DNA from: a virus
Direction: 5' to 3' (one strand)
DNA length: 30,252 nt
IMG/VR virus record: IMGVR_UViG_3300031565_000241
Span: 1-30,252 of that record
In this document: positions 12,994 to 23,577 of the stretch, piece after piece
Layout: every line of letters starts with the position of its first letter
Numbering within the stretch: the stretch's first letter is position 1
Program-made: the position numbers and the translations under genes
The notes under the pieces: model-generated
Databases searched by the model: none
What the model was told of the DNA's origin: nothing
What the model saw: the letters and a program-made list of their open reading frames with translations, nothing else

Positions 12994-15900
12994 TCTTCCT
13001 TCCTCCAGCCGAGAAGTGCGCCCAAATTTTCCTCACTGATGGCCTTGTAAGCTCGTCTGCCGGCAGTATGTGGCAGACCCACGGTGAAGGACAGCGCTTG
13101 CAGACCTTTCTGCACCATCATATCCCAGTCGCCTTCCGTTAGCTGTACGGCTGTATTTACCCACATCTGCACTTGTGGAAATATGCTCACCCCTCCTGTC
13201 TGGAAATACTTGCCCGAGATGGTAGAGAAAATGTCATTCCCGAACATCGGTATGCTCTCAACGTACTCCTGGAATAGACCGAGGATCAGTTTCTTTTTCT
13301 TTTCCTCATCATCACCCTGGAGAGCGCCGGAGGCTATGGCGATCACAACCCCGGCAGTAGCTATGCTCACGATGTCAGAAAGGCCGCGATACAGTTCCAT
13401 ACGCCGCATCGCCAGCGGCATATCGAAAGTCAAACGGTTCCAGATGACGTTCAACTCGGAGGTGAACATCGTGAACCACTTGAGTATTTCCCCGTGTCTG
13501 TACATCTCAGCCAAGTCCTGCACTCTGGCAGACGGGGAGTTGCGGATAGTCGCAGCATCTGCCGCTTCGATAGCCCTGGCTTCGTTCCCTTGAGTATCCT
13601 GCATCGTTTTGTCATAAACTGCCGTCCAGCCGATACTCACAGTCGTAATATCCATGACCTCCAGACCCTTCATGCCCCATTTGCCGATCTTCCCGACGAT
13701 GGCACTGTAGAGTCCAGGATCAATATGTTTCAGGTTCTCCAGGTCCACGCTGATCTGCCGATTGCGGACAAACTCACTGCGTTCCTTCACGAAATCCACC
13801 TGCGTATTGCGAAAAAAGTGGCCGCCGGCAACAGCCTTCACCGATCCCGCCGCAAGTTTCGCCGAGGCTTCCAATAGATACGCCGGCGCCAAAGGTCCCA
13901 GGTCCGCCATAAACGCATATGCACCGACTGACTGCTTGGCTACCGACAGAAGGTTAAACCCTAACCAGGCGACCGTTGCGTGTTTCCTACACGTTCGTGC
14001 AAGCTTATCTATCCCGTTCATGGCTCTGTAGGCATCTGCTTGTGCGAGATCGCTGGTGTACTTCTTCAGCCAGTGATTTAGTACCGATCCATATTTTTGC
14101 TGGACTGCGGCTGTTACCTGGTCGCTTCCAAATATATTGTGCATCTCCCTGACCAGTCCATACTGATGGATGAATCCTTCCTGCTCCTGCACTCCTTCGA
14201 CCCAGAGATTGAATAGATCCGTGCGGATAGGTTTCTGGTGTTCCGCCTCTATGTCGATCCGTGCGTAGGTAGAGTGTCGAGCAACAAACTGCTTGGAGAT
14301 ACCCGCCCGCCCGGTGAGTTCTACGATGGCCTGGTCCTCTCGCATCTCATAATTTGCTTTCAGGCGGACCATGCGGACATAGTGTTCCTCACCCGGAAGG
14401 TCCATATTAAACTGGTCGATAAAAGCGTCCCGGTAGCGGGCGAAGTTCTTTGATCCATCCTCGTCGATCGCATCCGCCATCGCTCGTTCTTTCTCGGAAA
14501 GTTTTGCTATACCCTTCATCACTACCTGCGCAGGCAGGTTGTTGCCTTCTATCAAGGCCATAGCAGTGCGTTCGTTTTTCATCCCGATGTACCAGTACAT
14601 CACGTCCTGGAGGGTCGGCATGTTCCCATCACTGTAGAGGAACCCGTCGATGTCAAACTTACGCCCTACCCATTCTTCACCTTTGAGTTGAGCCAGTGGA
14701 TTGAGGGTAAATCCCAGTTCCTTCATCTTGTTCAGCACGAAAGTCTTACGTTCCCGCTCTGCTTTCTTGAAGGCACTCCAGGCATCGTTGACTCGCTTCC
14801 ACCCCAGCTCCGTGAACGGTCCTTCTTTTACCCCGGCGAACACGCCATCCAGAAGGGACAGCACCCGGCGCGGTGTCAAGGTTTGAATCCATAATGCCAG
14901 AGACTTGCCGGTGCGCTTCGCTCTGCCTATAACCTTCTCCGGCTCCTCGCCGCGTAGAACTGCGCCTTCCAACCGATTCTTCAGGTTCGCCGCGGCACGG
15001 GCCCTTTGCGCCAGTTCCAGGTGCCGCTTTAATCTGCCCAGTTTGCGGAGTATGTCGATGGAGTCGGCAATCTCCTCAAGTTGAGCCAGCGTCATGTCCG
15101 GCAAGTTGACAGAGTAGAACCGCTCCAGCTTCTCCATCGGCACCTGTGCTGCAACTTCTGGGTTCTCTTCGAAGAACTTGCGGGTCTGCTCCCTGGCGTA
15201 CCCCTTCATGGTCTTTTCCATGACCTGTACGCCGTTCACGATGCGGTACTCCCGCATAGTGGGATCCAGCCCCTTTTGAATCAACCGGATCTGCTCGGCA
15301 TAACCCTTAAATTGGATGCTTCGTCCAGGTGGCCGCGTGATGTGAGCGATCAGCTTCCTGCGTACTTCTCTGAGCTTTTTGGCCGCTCGTCGCTGTGCTG
15401 CGGCCTTGCGTACACCCTCCTTGACTTTCTCCACCGCCGCCCACTTCTCGGCGTACATCCGCATCTTGGTTTCTTTTAAGACCCCCTTCGCCTTCTCGGT
15501 GTCGATGATCTTCTGGATCTCCCGCCCGAAGGTAATCCCCTCGACGTAGGCTTCCGCCTCTTCTACCGGAGCCTCTCGAGAAAGTATCCGCTTCCATGCT
15601 CCCTGCTCGTCCATGATGACCGCTACATGAGCATTACCAGCCAGAGCATTGATCAGACGGGTACGAAAACTCTTGATCCTCCGCTCGATCGCCAGCATCT
15701 TCACTTCGTTGCCGGCAACTCTCTCCCGCTCTGCCATCGCTGCCTCGAGCTCGTCGCCGGCTTTTATGGCGAGTTGTTCCTCGGCTGTCAATCCGGCTAG
15801 GGCTTCCTCCGTTGCTTCGGTTGCCTTGGTAGCCTTTTCGGTTACTGTTCCCTCAGCTGCCTCCGCTTCTCCGGCCAGTTTGTCGATACCCTTCTCCGTG

Positions 15901-18900
15901 ATTTCGCCAGCTTCGATCTTCGCGGCCAGCTCCCGATCCTCGATATCCCTCGAGGCGTCCACCTTTTCTTGATAGTCGTAGGTGGCAGCGCCGGGGATGA
16001 CCGGCGACTCGATGGGAACGGTAGGCGGAACTTCCGGCTCGATGGCAGGCTTATGTGCTTCATCCCAAGTTTCCTGATAGAACCTGGCGGCCACTTCGCC
16101 AGCGATATCCGCCTCTCCCGGCTCACCGTATTTTTCCTCCATATCGGCACGGAAAGCCTCGGCGCTCTCATAGCCCTTGGCGACCTCCACATACTGCTGA
16201 TAGATTTCTGAGTCTATCTCGGTGCCGTACAGAAAGTTTCCTTGCCAGTCATCCGGGTGTAAGAGCACCCCCGGTCTCTTGCCGCTTATTCTTAATTGAG
16301 CTTTATAACGTTCAACAAATCTCATGGTATCTGAATATACATCCGCATCATAAACGCCATCTTTAACCCAACCACCACTTACAATGCGCCCGGGAGGGAT
16401 TCCCATTTTCTTGATAAACGGAACGTGTGCCGAGAAGCCCAGGGAAAGATCGACATAAATGCTGCCATCATCCGTCAAGATAGCCAGATAAGTTCCTGTC
16501 TGTGGTATCGGTGGAGCTTCTGGTAAGTCAGGATGGAATAGCTGCAGCCTTTGAGCCAGGGTAGCCGTAGCCCTGGTGTAGAACTGGCGAATGTCTCGCA
16601 TATCTGGATCTTCCAATTTCTCATAGCGCACCGACCGCTCGTAGTCCATCTTGCCCGTGGGGATTGCCATCACTTCGAGGAAGACCCTTCGCTTTCCCAT
16701 CGCCGCATCTTCGATAGTCTTCATCTGCTCGGAAGTCGGCACCATCGTGCTCTGGAAGGACATATCGCCCGGATGCGTACTGTCTATGCGGATCGCTCCA
16801 GCCTGCCATGCCCCAGAGTAGGCACCACGGAAGTAACGGATCTTCTTCGGGTCAATCTTCTCGAATACTTGGCTGATCTCGACGTGATAGATCCGCCCGA
16901 GGTATCGGGGCTTGTTCTCGTGCTTGTTCCAGTCGAAGTCGAGCATTTTGCCATCCGACAGGATCCAACCCGCGAGTTCCGGGTCGTCTGTCGTACCGAA
17001 TATCTTGACCGCTGCCTTGTTGAACTCCTTCTGTGCCGCTTCATCCCGGTGGAACAGGGACAGGTTATCCGCCAGGTCTTTCATCCTGGTGAGCTCTAGC
17101 GCCGTCTGTTTGTCGGCTATCTTGCCGCTGATGTGCTGCCAACCCTCTGGCGTCTTGGTCCAGTCTTTTAGACCGACATCCCGCTCCTCGGCAAACCCGA
17201 ATATCGGCTGGGTCGCCTTCTCTTTTGGTCGGAGTAGCTTGTCGTCCCACGGCGTCAACTCGAATCCCGGTGGTTCCTCTCCCTCCGGGTGCAGTAGTTC
17301 TTTGGCTACAGGCAGACCGGCCAACTCTCGAGCTTCTCGCATCTTCTGCGGGTCTTGCGTCCAGTTCTCCCAGCTCACGAGCTCCGCACCCAGCACGTCT
17401 ACACGGTCCTGGATCGCCGCCACATCGCCGGACTTGAATCCGTATTTCTCGACGATCTTCGCCTGTGCTCCCTTGCTCAATCGCAGGGCTGAGGATAGAG
17501 CCTGACGCTCCTGCAGGAGCTCAGCTTTCTTGGCACTGACAGCCTTGGCGACCTTCTCACCTTCCCGAATAAGAGTGTCGTCAAAGCCGAACATATCCGA
17601 CTGGACACCTTCGGTTGTAGTTACCTGCTGGCGGGCCAGAGCAATAAAGTTACCGAGTTCGTCTGCTGATAGTTTTTTGGATTTGCTGATCCCGAGTCCC
17701 TGGAGGCGTTCATCTCCCAGGGATGCCGCGGCTATCGCACTAGCTTTAGCTTCGGGTATCTTATTGTTTCGGTAGAGAGAATAGAGACCATCGGCGGCAT
17801 ATCTGCCAATCGCAAAGCCGCTTCTTCCCTTGTGGCGATCCAGAAGTCCGCGGCGGGATGCTTCTTGTACGGTAAGGCCTCTGTTTTTGAAATACGCGGC
17901 ATAATCTCTTACACTCCCCTGTCCGTCACGAATATTTGACTCGGCATCGAAACTGCCAGCCATAGCAGCAGTAAACCCATCCGCCTCTCTAACTATCTGA
18001 GAGAGGATGGTCGGCAGTCCCAACCTTTGAGCCAGATCCAACCGGTGACGGCCAGTTATGATCTCTAGTGTACCATCAAAACGCTCCCAAAGTACAATGG
18101 GCGAGATCCCGACTTTGACATATTCTTCAGCCAGTAGCGGCTCGATGATCCCCCGCTTGTCGGCCATCTCCTTGAAATTGGGAACCTCTTCACTCAAAGT
18201 AATGCGAGATAGCTCGATCTCCTGCGGTGTAACAGAAGACGGGTGGATGATGGTAACAGCGTTATCAGCAGACGGCTCTATGCCTTCCTCGACCTGGCTT
18301 GTAACGATCGGAGCAACCGGAGGAGCTTCAGCCCTCGCCTGTGCCAGTCCACTGTCCGGCTTGGCAAAAAGAGAATCGTAGGCCTTCTCGAACTCAGGTG
18401 ACAGGAGCCTTACCTCTCCGCCCAACCGTTCTTTGAGAAAGCTGATCAGTTCTTTGAGTGCCGCTGCTATCTGCTGGAATACAGTTTGCAGTTCCGGTGT
18501 GGGTGCCTTGCCGGTAGCCAGGTAATCCTCGAAATAGTCGGCTAGTTTCTCGATGTCTTCGGTGGTCCAGGTTTCCCGCAACTTGCCCAGAGCTGTCTCA
18601 AACTTCTTGATTTGCTCTGGTGAAAGAGACAGCCTCTCGACCGCATGAAAGAACTCGTGGACTCCGGTATGGAAGTCGGCCTTGCCCAGTGCCGTGAATA
18701 CTGCCTTGACCTGTCCCTTGAACTCCTCCAGGTCCACGGCCAATGGTGATATCGGCCTTCCCTCGACCATGAACCGGGTGGCCGCTACTCCCCGGCCTGC
18801 GGCCAGTGCCTCTTTTGTTTCCTCGGTAATCGCAGTCACTTCGGGAGAGATGTACTTCCGTAGCCACTCCTCTGTCGTCTGTCCGGACACCTTGGCGATA

Positions 18901-20912
18901 ACGTCTGTAAGTTTCCCGTAGAACTCAGCCTGCTCCGGCGTGTCGGCGGTGAACAGTTCCCCCATCCGCTGTACGAACAGACCACGGGTAAGCTCTTGCT
19001 GTGCAGCCGGCGCAGCGGCCGCCTCGAACCACTGTAAGCCGTACTCAGCTCCTCGAGGGTTGGTGGCAATCAAATCCTGCTGTAAGGCAACATCCAGTTC
19101 ATCGGTGGGATTCCACTCAATCTCCTGCCCAGGGTAACGAGCAGCCAAATCCAGTACGAGCTCTCGACGCATATCTGTCTCTGTCTCGTTGACAACATCC
19201 TCGATATAGATGTGGTCGCCGACCGTCTCATATTGCACGTATCCGTAACGTTTTCCGGTGGTAGGATCTCCTGCCTTTAGAACCGCAGTAACTCCTTCTC
19301 GGGTCCTGGTGCGCTCCTCTACTTGGGTGTAAAGCCTTTCCTCGGGAGTGCGAACCACAGCCGCTGCGGGGGCTGGTGCTCCTTCAGCAGTAACCGGAAC
19401 TGCTGCCACCGGTGCCTTGCCGGGATGCTGCTGATCCCAGACCTTTCCCAGGTATTCTGCCCACTTTCCTTTGTTGACTTCCGAGACTTCCCGCCCGTAG
19501 TTGTTCCTGAGTGCGGTGTTGATGAATCCAAGTCGAGAAGGAGTGGTTGCCGCCAGACCCTTTATCTCGTTCATAGTCTGGACATCAGCCCGGACTCCCA
19601 GAGGTATCCCGACCACGCCGAAAATCAAACCGCCCAGTATCCCGCTTGTCGTCTGCTCCCAAAGTTGGTTGACACCTTCCTCAAAGGTCAGACGCTCAGC
19701 ACCCGGCACCAGGATCTCTTGACCACCCGGTCCAACTCCTGAAAAGTCATATCCCCAAGTTTTCATCAGTTCCCTGGCATAGGCATCCGTAGCAATAGCC
19801 GCAATACCTTGAGCCGTTTCCTCTATCCCTTCTGCAGCCCCAGTAGCTACGGCACGGGAAAGACCCAGAGCAAGATGGCCCAAGACCCCAGTGGACAGCA
19901 GTTTGAGAGCTACCTTTTCGGCTACATCCGATAGCAGTTGACCGCCGGGAATGGGAACATGGAAGAGGGCCATGATAGCAATGTTCCCAAGGGATTCGAT
20001 AGCACCCTCAATGGTTCCCTCTATTTGCGCCAGAGGCGAAGCAATATCATGGGGTACTCCATCCTCACGCATCCTCTGGTAGGCCAGCCCGATCATTGAT
20101 TTCATTAGGTATTGGGTAGATCCGGTCGCAAAACCAACAAGTCCCATCATTGCTGTGATGGCTGGGACACTCGCACCTTCGCTTATCCCGGCAAGGACCA
20201 GTCCAGGAGGACTGACGGCAAGAAGGGCGCCTGCGGCTATCCCGGTAGCCCCGCCCATGATGCTTCCCATAAGGTAGGATTTGATCATCAACGGATAAGA
20301 CCCCGCTGCGGTCACGATCCCCTTGCGAAGCAACTCTGCCGCATTTTGCAAAAATCCTTTCGCTATGGGTCGAGGCAGTTCGGTCAACGGCTCTCGAATC
20401 TTTACCAGTTCATTGATTTGTCTTTCCAGCTCCGGGTTTTCCCCGTTTGGACTCATCATCCAGCGCTCGGCCAGCTTGCCAATCTGGTCGTTTATCTGCC
20501 CAGTATCCCAGGCATTTTTCACAGACTTCGCCAGAGTTGGTGGCGGTACAACTTTACCCAACCAGAACTTTGAAACTTCCTCTAGATTGGCTTGAACAAA
20601 CGCCGGGTCCAACTTGAACGTCTGGGCTATATACCGCGTAGTGTTGATTTCGTTTAGTTCTTTTACCGGATCATCAGAAGAGGCTAGTAAGTCTGCCAGT
20701 GAGCCACCCGGCTCTGGTGGTTCTGGAATAGGCCCCCTGCGCCTTTTATACATCGCACTAGGCTCCAGGCCCACACCTATCAGGTATTCGTCTATAGTTT
20801 CATCCGGCATCTTGATGGGACGGTATTCCGGCTCAGGCTTGGGAGCAGATGGAGGTTGTGTCTTTTTGTGAAGTAGTCCTACTTGTTCCAGGTAATAATC
20901 TATATCAGACAC
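12990..20912 (-). CDS. Giant polyvalent-type internal virion (ejection) protein
   Basis: 2640 residues from GTG 20912 (AGGA at eight bases). The gene sits where T7-like phages carry gp16, after gp13-, gp14- and gp15-like genes and before the fibre. Residues about 205-330 are glycine- and alanine-rich hydrophobic spans. About 527-630 is an alpha/beta domain ending NPRGAEYGLQWF, perhaps GNAT-like. HEFFH at 752-756 is a zincin-type metallopeptidase motif. GRHRLD at 954-959, within about 905-1110, is ParB-like. Residues about 1600-2000 are charged coiled coil. About 2300-2600 matches the style of the LPD38 domain of polyvalent proteins, with a hydrophobic helix (IVSIATAGVVIAIASGAL, about 2500-2520). 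Polyvalent proteins are thought to be injected with phage DNA. No T7-type RNA polymerase motif is recognised. Enzymatic roles are inferred from motifs. Confidence 0.8.
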   Translation of the reverse strand: MSDIDYYLEQVGLLHKKTQPPSAPKPEPEYRPIKMPDETIDEYLIGVGLEPSAMYKRRRGPIPEPPEPGGSLADLLASSDDPVKELNEINTTRYIAQTFKLDPAFVQANLEEVSKFWLGKVVPPPTLAKSVKNAWDTGQINDQIGKLAERWMMSPNGENPELERQINELVKIREPLTELPRPIAKGFLQNAAELLRKGIVTAAGSYPLMIKSYLMGSIMGGATGIAAGALLAVSPPGLVLAGISEGASVPAITAMMGLVGFATGSTQYLMKSMIGLAYQRMREDGVPHDIASPLAQIEGTIEGAIESLGNIAIMALFHVPIPGGQLLSDVAEKVALKLLSTGVLGHLALGLSRAVATGAAEGIEETAQGIAAIATDAYARELMKTWGYDFSGVGPGGQEILVPGAERLTFEEGVNQLWEQTTSGILGGLIFGVVGIPLGVRADVQTMNEIKGLAATTPSRLGFINTALRNNYGREVSEVNKGKWAEYLGKVWDQQHPGKAPVAAVPVTAEGAPAPAAAVVRTPEERLYTQVEERTRTREGVTAVLKAGDPTTGKRYGYVQYETVGDHIYIEDVVNETETDMRRELVLDLAARYPGQEIEWNPTDELDVALQQDLIATNPRGAEYGLQWFEAAAAPAAQQELTRGLFVQRMGELFTADTPEQAEFYGKLTDVIAKVSGQTTEEWLRKYISPEVTAITEETKEALAAGRGVAATRFMVEGRPISPLAVDLEEFKGQVKAVFTALGKADFHTGVHEFFHAVERLSLSPEQIKKFETALGKLRETWTTEDIEKLADYFEDYLATGKAPTPELQTVFQQIAAALKELISFLKERLGGEVRLLSPEFEKAYDSLFAKPDSGLAQARAEAPPVAPIVTSQVEEGIEPSADNAVTIIHPSSVTPQEIELSRITLSEEVPNFKEMADKRGIIEPLLAEEYVKVGISPIVLWERFDGTLEIITGRHRLDLAQRLGLPTILSQIVREADGFTAAMAGSFDAESNIRDGQGSVRDYAAYFKNRGLTVQEASRRGLLDRHKGRSGFAIGRYAADGLYSLYRNNKIPEAKASAIAAASLGDERLQGLGISKSKKLSADELGNFIALARQQVTTTEGVQSDMFGFDDTLIREGEKVAKAVSAKKAELLQERQALSSALRLSKGAQAKIVEKYGFKSGDVAAIQDRVDVLGAELVSWENWTQDPQKMREARELAGLPVAKELLHPEGEEPPGFELTPWDDKLLRPKEKATQPIFGFAEERDVGLKDWTKTPEGWQHISGKIADKQTALELTRMKDLADNLSLFHRDEAAQKEFNKAAVKIFGTTDDPELAGWILSDGKMLDFDWNKHENKPRYLGRIYHVEISQVFEKIDPKKIRYFRGAYSGAWQAGAIRIDSTHPGDMSFQSTMVPTSEQMKTIEDAAMGKRRVFLEVMAIPTGKMDYERSVRYEKLEDPDMRDIRQFYTRATATLAQRLQLFHPDLPEAPPIPQTGTYLAILTDDGSIYVDLSLGFSAHVPFIKKMGIPPGRIVSGGWVKDGVYDADVYSDTMRFVERYKAQLRISGKRPGVLLHPDDWQGNFLYGTEIDSEIYQQYVEVAKGYESAEAFRADMEEKYGEPGEADIAGEVAARFYQETWDEAHKPAIEPEVPPTVPIESPVIPGAATYDYQEKVDASRDIEDRELAAKIEAGEITEKGIDKLAGEAEAAEGTVTEKATKATEATEEALAGLTAEEQLAIKAGDELEAAMAERERVAGNEVKMLAIERRIKSFRTRLINALAGNAHVAVIMDEQGAWKRILSREAPVEEAEAYVEGITFGREIQKIIDTEKAKGVLKETKMRMYAEKWAAVEKVKEGVRKAAAQRRAAKKLREVRRKLIAHITRPPGRSIQFKGYAEQIRLIQKGLDPTMREYRIVNGVQVMEKTMKGYAREQTRKFFEENPEVAAQVPMEKLERFYSVNLPDMTLAQLEEIADSIDILRKLGRLKRHLELAQRARAAANLKNRLEGAVLRGEEPEKVIGRAKRTGKSLALWIQTLTPRRVLSLLDGVFAGVKEGPFTELGWKRVNDAWSAFKKAERERKTFVLNKMKELGFTLNPLAQLKGEEWVGRKFDIDGFLYSDGNMPTLQDVMYWYIGMKNERTAMALIEGNNLPAQVVMKGIAKLSEKERAMADAIDEDGSKNFARYRDAFIDQFNMDLPGEEHYVRMVRLKANYEMREDQAIVELTGRAGISKQFVARHSTYARIDIEAEHQKPIRTDLFNLWVEGVQEQEGFIHQYGLVREMHNIFGSDQVTAAVQQKYGSVLNHWLKKYTSDLAQADAYRAMNGIDKLARTCRKHATVAWLGFNLLSVAKQSVGAYAFMADLGPLAPAYLLEASAKLAAGSVKAVAGGHFFRNTQVDFVKERSEFVRNRQISVDLENLKHIDPGLYSAIVGKIGKWGMKGLEVMDITTVSIGWTAVYDKTMQDTQGNEARAIEAADAATIRNSPSARVQDLAEMYRHGEILKWFTMFTSELNVIWNRLTFDMPLAMRRMELYRGLSDIVSIATAGVVIAIASGALQGDDEEKKKKLILGLFQEYVESIPMFGNDIFSTISGKYFQTGGVSIFPQVQMWVNTAVQLTEGDWDMMVQKGLQALSFTVGLPHTAGRRAYKAISEENLGALLGWRKEE

Positions 20913-20921
20913 GTATCCATC

Positions 20922-22916
20922 CTATTTATTCAATTCATTCAAGCGTTTTATCAGATCAGGATTCGTAGCGAAGCCCGTTTTTTTGTTGTACCAACCTCTT
21001 GCAGTCAAAAACCAATCTTCGAAAACAATTTCCGGCGCTTTGCCAGCTCCCCTCAGTTCTGGAACGATCTCTCGGTAGAGTTCTCGCCCAACTTCTCTTC
21101 CTGCGGCCAGCTCCTCCTGCTCCGCCTCTCTCTCTTGTTTTCTGATGATTTCCTGCGCCTGTTCCGCTCCGGTGGCTGCTCCCGGTTCACCGATCTTGAC
21201 CCAGGATTTATCCATCAGATTCCCATGGGTTCCCAGGTAGCCGTAAAGAACCAACTTATTGTCTTCCAGTTTGAACCGAAACTTGTTCTTGTTGTTATCC
21301 AGCAGAACCGCAGCCCCATAGTCACCCGTTTCCGTACCTGAAGTATCCGGGGAAACAGAAACAAAGTTGTAGTCTGGATATCTTTGCTTTGCCAGCCGGA
21401 ACATATAAGCCGAATAAAGAAGCAGGTCTTCTCGCCATTCCTCGGTTATTGCGGTGAATCCGCCTTTGTCGATCTGTCCCGTCATCTTCTCCGCATTAGT
21501 TAAGAGCCGCTTATCTTGTTTTAGCACGTCTTCTGTTATTTCCTTGGTTTCACTCCAAAGCGTATTCAGTACCCAGTCTTTGTGTTCATTTATAAAATTC
21601 TCTGTTGCTTGCATGTACTGTTCATCCGTGGCGTCAGGGTGCTGTTCAGAAAACCGTACCAACTTTATTCCTACCTCTGCCCTCAATTTCGGATCATTTT
21701 TAATCCTCGCATTCAGTTCGGCCAGTGCAAACTTCAATCCGGTAGGTTGTGCTTTAGTAAGATCCGCATACATCGAAGCGGCATCCTTGAGCAATATTCT
21801 AGATCCACCTTCAGCATATAACTGGCTATCGAGTATACCCCTCCTTACATCTACGCCTTTGCCGTCCAATTCGGCTTGGTACATCGCTATCTTCACCTTA
21901 TAACCATTCTGCTCCATCTGGTCGTCCCAGGCTTTCTTGCCTGCTTCGTCTGTCAAGCCTTGATCGTTAATGAAAAGTTCACGTAACCTTGTGAACCTGT
22001 CCGTCCATTTAACTTTATTGTCTCCCTGGAAAAAGTCTGAAGAATCTACCGCTTTAAGAGCCATTTCTGCCTTCTGGAGAGTGTCTGTCCGGCTGTAAAG
22101 ATCACCAAACGAGTCATCAAGTGCCAAGTCCTGGATCTTCCCCTGATATTCCCACTCCTGCCTGACATCCTGGAGTACACTCGCCCTGACTTCCGGATTG
22201 CCGTCATAAAAGGGTGTGTTTTCTGCAAGCCACGCCTCGCCGGCAGCGGGATCTCCGGTTTGCTTCATAATGGTCATCGCACCGTCGCGGGCAAAGGAAT
22301 ACTGTGCGGCCGCCGTGAACTTAGCCAAGAAAGCATCCGCGTCTTCCGGCCATATACGGCCTACCCGTTCCATATCTTTCAACCTGATGGACATCTTGTT
22401 AACTTTGACTTCCCACGGATCGTTGGATAAAAGAAGCGTACTAGAAAGTTTATTCAGGCCGGCCATCGCCTCATGGTCTGCCGCAACGTTCCACTGACCG
22501 GAGATGATCTTCTTGTTTTGGATATTCTTCATATTGAGATGCTGGATCATTTCCCTGCGAGCATCTCTATTGGTGGTGTTCTTGTTTATGTATTCCAACT
22601 GTGACTGGAAGAACTTATCCTCATCGGCTTCTATGTCTGCGAGTGATGCCTGACCGAAAGGTTTCTGGACAACCGATGGAGCTTGACCGCCGGATGGACC
22701 GGTGATCTCCAACTCTCCACGGGCATCAAACATCTTCTGCTGCAGGCTTTCGTTGTAATCCTTATAGGCTTGCTCTAAATAGGCCAACTGCTGATTGACC
22801 TGGGACACCCGTTGGGCATCATTCAACATGCCGGCGAGACCCCCGACTGTGCGGGTTATCTGTGCCAGAGTTCCAAACGTCTGGGCTTGCTGTCGTAACT
22901 GCCAGCTAGGTTTCAT
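20922..22916 (-). CDS. Internal virion protein, gp15-like position
   Basis: 664 residues from ATG 22916, with GAGGA about nine bases upstream. Mainly alpha-helical: a Q-rich helix (about 5-70), a charged middle, and an E/A/R helical stretch near 590-625. No TM span, consistent with a soluble ejection protein. Size and order, following a 212-residue gp14-like gene and preceding a giant gp16-like gene, match internal virion protein C of podoviruses such as T7 gp15 (about 750 residues). Sequence recognition is weak; the name rests on context and composition. Confidence 0.7.
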   Translation of the reverse strand: MKPSWQLRQQAQTFGTLAQITRTVGGLAGMLNDAQRVSQVNQQLAYLEQAYKDYNESLQQKMFDARGELEITGPSGGQAPSVVQKPFGQASLADIEADEDKFFQSQLEYINKNTTNRDARREMIQHLNMKNIQNKKIISGQWNVAADHEAMAGLNKLSSTLLLSNDPWEVKVNKMSIRLKDMERVGRIWPEDADAFLAKFTAAAQYSFARDGAMTIMKQTGDPAAGEAWLAENTPFYDGNPEVRASVLQDVRQEWEYQGKIQDLALDDSFGDLYSRTDTLQKAEMALKAVDSSDFFQGDNKVKWTDRFTRLRELFINDQGLTDEAGKKAWDDQMEQNGYKVKIAMYQAELDGKGVDVRRGILDSQLYAEGGSRILLKDAASMYADLTKAQPTGLKFALAELNARIKNDPKLRAEVGIKLVRFSEQHPDATDEQYMQATENFINEHKDWVLNTLWSETKEITEDVLKQDKRLLTNAEKMTGQIDKGGFTAITEEWREDLLLYSAYMFRLAKQRYPDYNFVSVSPDTSGTETGDYGAAVLLDNNKNKFRFKLEDNKLVLYGYLGTHGNLMDKSWVKIGEPGAATGAEQAQEIIRKQEREAEQEELAAGREVGRELYREIVPELRGAGKAPEIVFEDWFLTARGWYNKKTGFATNPDLIKRLNELNK

Positions 22917-22937
22917 TATCCAATTCCTCTATCTGAA

Positions 22938-23576
22938 TTACTGATCCCATCCCCAGTATTGACCCCAGTTTTGCCAGGTTGAACTACTGCCTTCCCACAC
23001 TACCGCATCTTGAGTTGTGCCATATGGTTGATACCGTATTCCTCCGAGTGCCTTCATCTTCCTCCAATATTCACCATACTGTCGCTTATATCGTTCAGTT
23101 AACAACGAAGTGGCGGCCCCAATATCGGCCAAGCCAGTCTTCAATTTCACCCCGCCGAGGGTTACACCGGCACTCCCGCGTTCGATCGTTCGATCGGCTG
23201 CGGCGAAAGCCAGATCAACGTTCTGTTGAGCGGCCGCCAACGGCGATCCTTTTGCACGGACTCCGGCAGCTCCCAATCCCGCCTCCTCTGAAGATGCGGC
23301 CATTTCCGCTCCGGTCATCGCCATGCGTCCCTCGTAGGCGACTTGGGCACCCTGTTCTTTAAGCGAAAGGACACCTTCTTCTTTCATAGTACCTAGACGT
23401 CTTTCACTCTCGACACCGGCTTCCGCGGCCTGTGCTTTCATTTCTTCCATGGCATACCAGTAATCGATGATCGCTTCTTTCTTCTCCGCTTTGGTAGCAC
23501 TCGCTGCTGATACCGCACCTCCTATCTGAAAACCAAGTGAAGCTAAAGCCGTAATGGTCGCTATCGCAGTACCCAT
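22938..23576 (-). CDS. Internal virion protein, gp14-like
   Basis: 212 residues from ATG 23576, with AGGAG eight bases upstream. It starts with a hydrophobic stretch (about 4-28: AIATITALASLGFQIGGAVS). A long alanine- and glutamate-rich helix with many A, G and Q residues follows, with SPLAAAQQNVDLAFAAADRT at about 113-132. This is typical of the small membrane-active ejection proteins (T7 gp14, about 196 residues) that form part of the DNA translocation channel. The C-terminus is rich in G, W and Y. Confidence rests on size, composition and gene order. Confidence 0.75.
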   Translation of the reverse strand: MGTAIATITALASLGFQIGGAVSAASATKAEKKEAIIDYWYAMEEMKAQAAEAGVESERRLGTMKEEGVLSLKEQGAQVAYEGRMAMTGAEMAASSEEAGLGAAGVRAKGSPLAAAQQNVDLAFAAADRTIERGSAGVTLGGVKLKTGLADIGAATSLLTERYKRQYGEYWRKMKALGGIRYQPYGTTQDAVVWEGSSSTWQNWGQYWGWDQ

Positions 23577-23577
23577 C

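Noticed and set aside
12990-20912. Virion RNA polymerase as in N4
   Set aside because: The size is similar, but no T7-type polymerase motifs were recognised. The zincin-, ParB- and LPD-like parts fit a polyvalent protein better.
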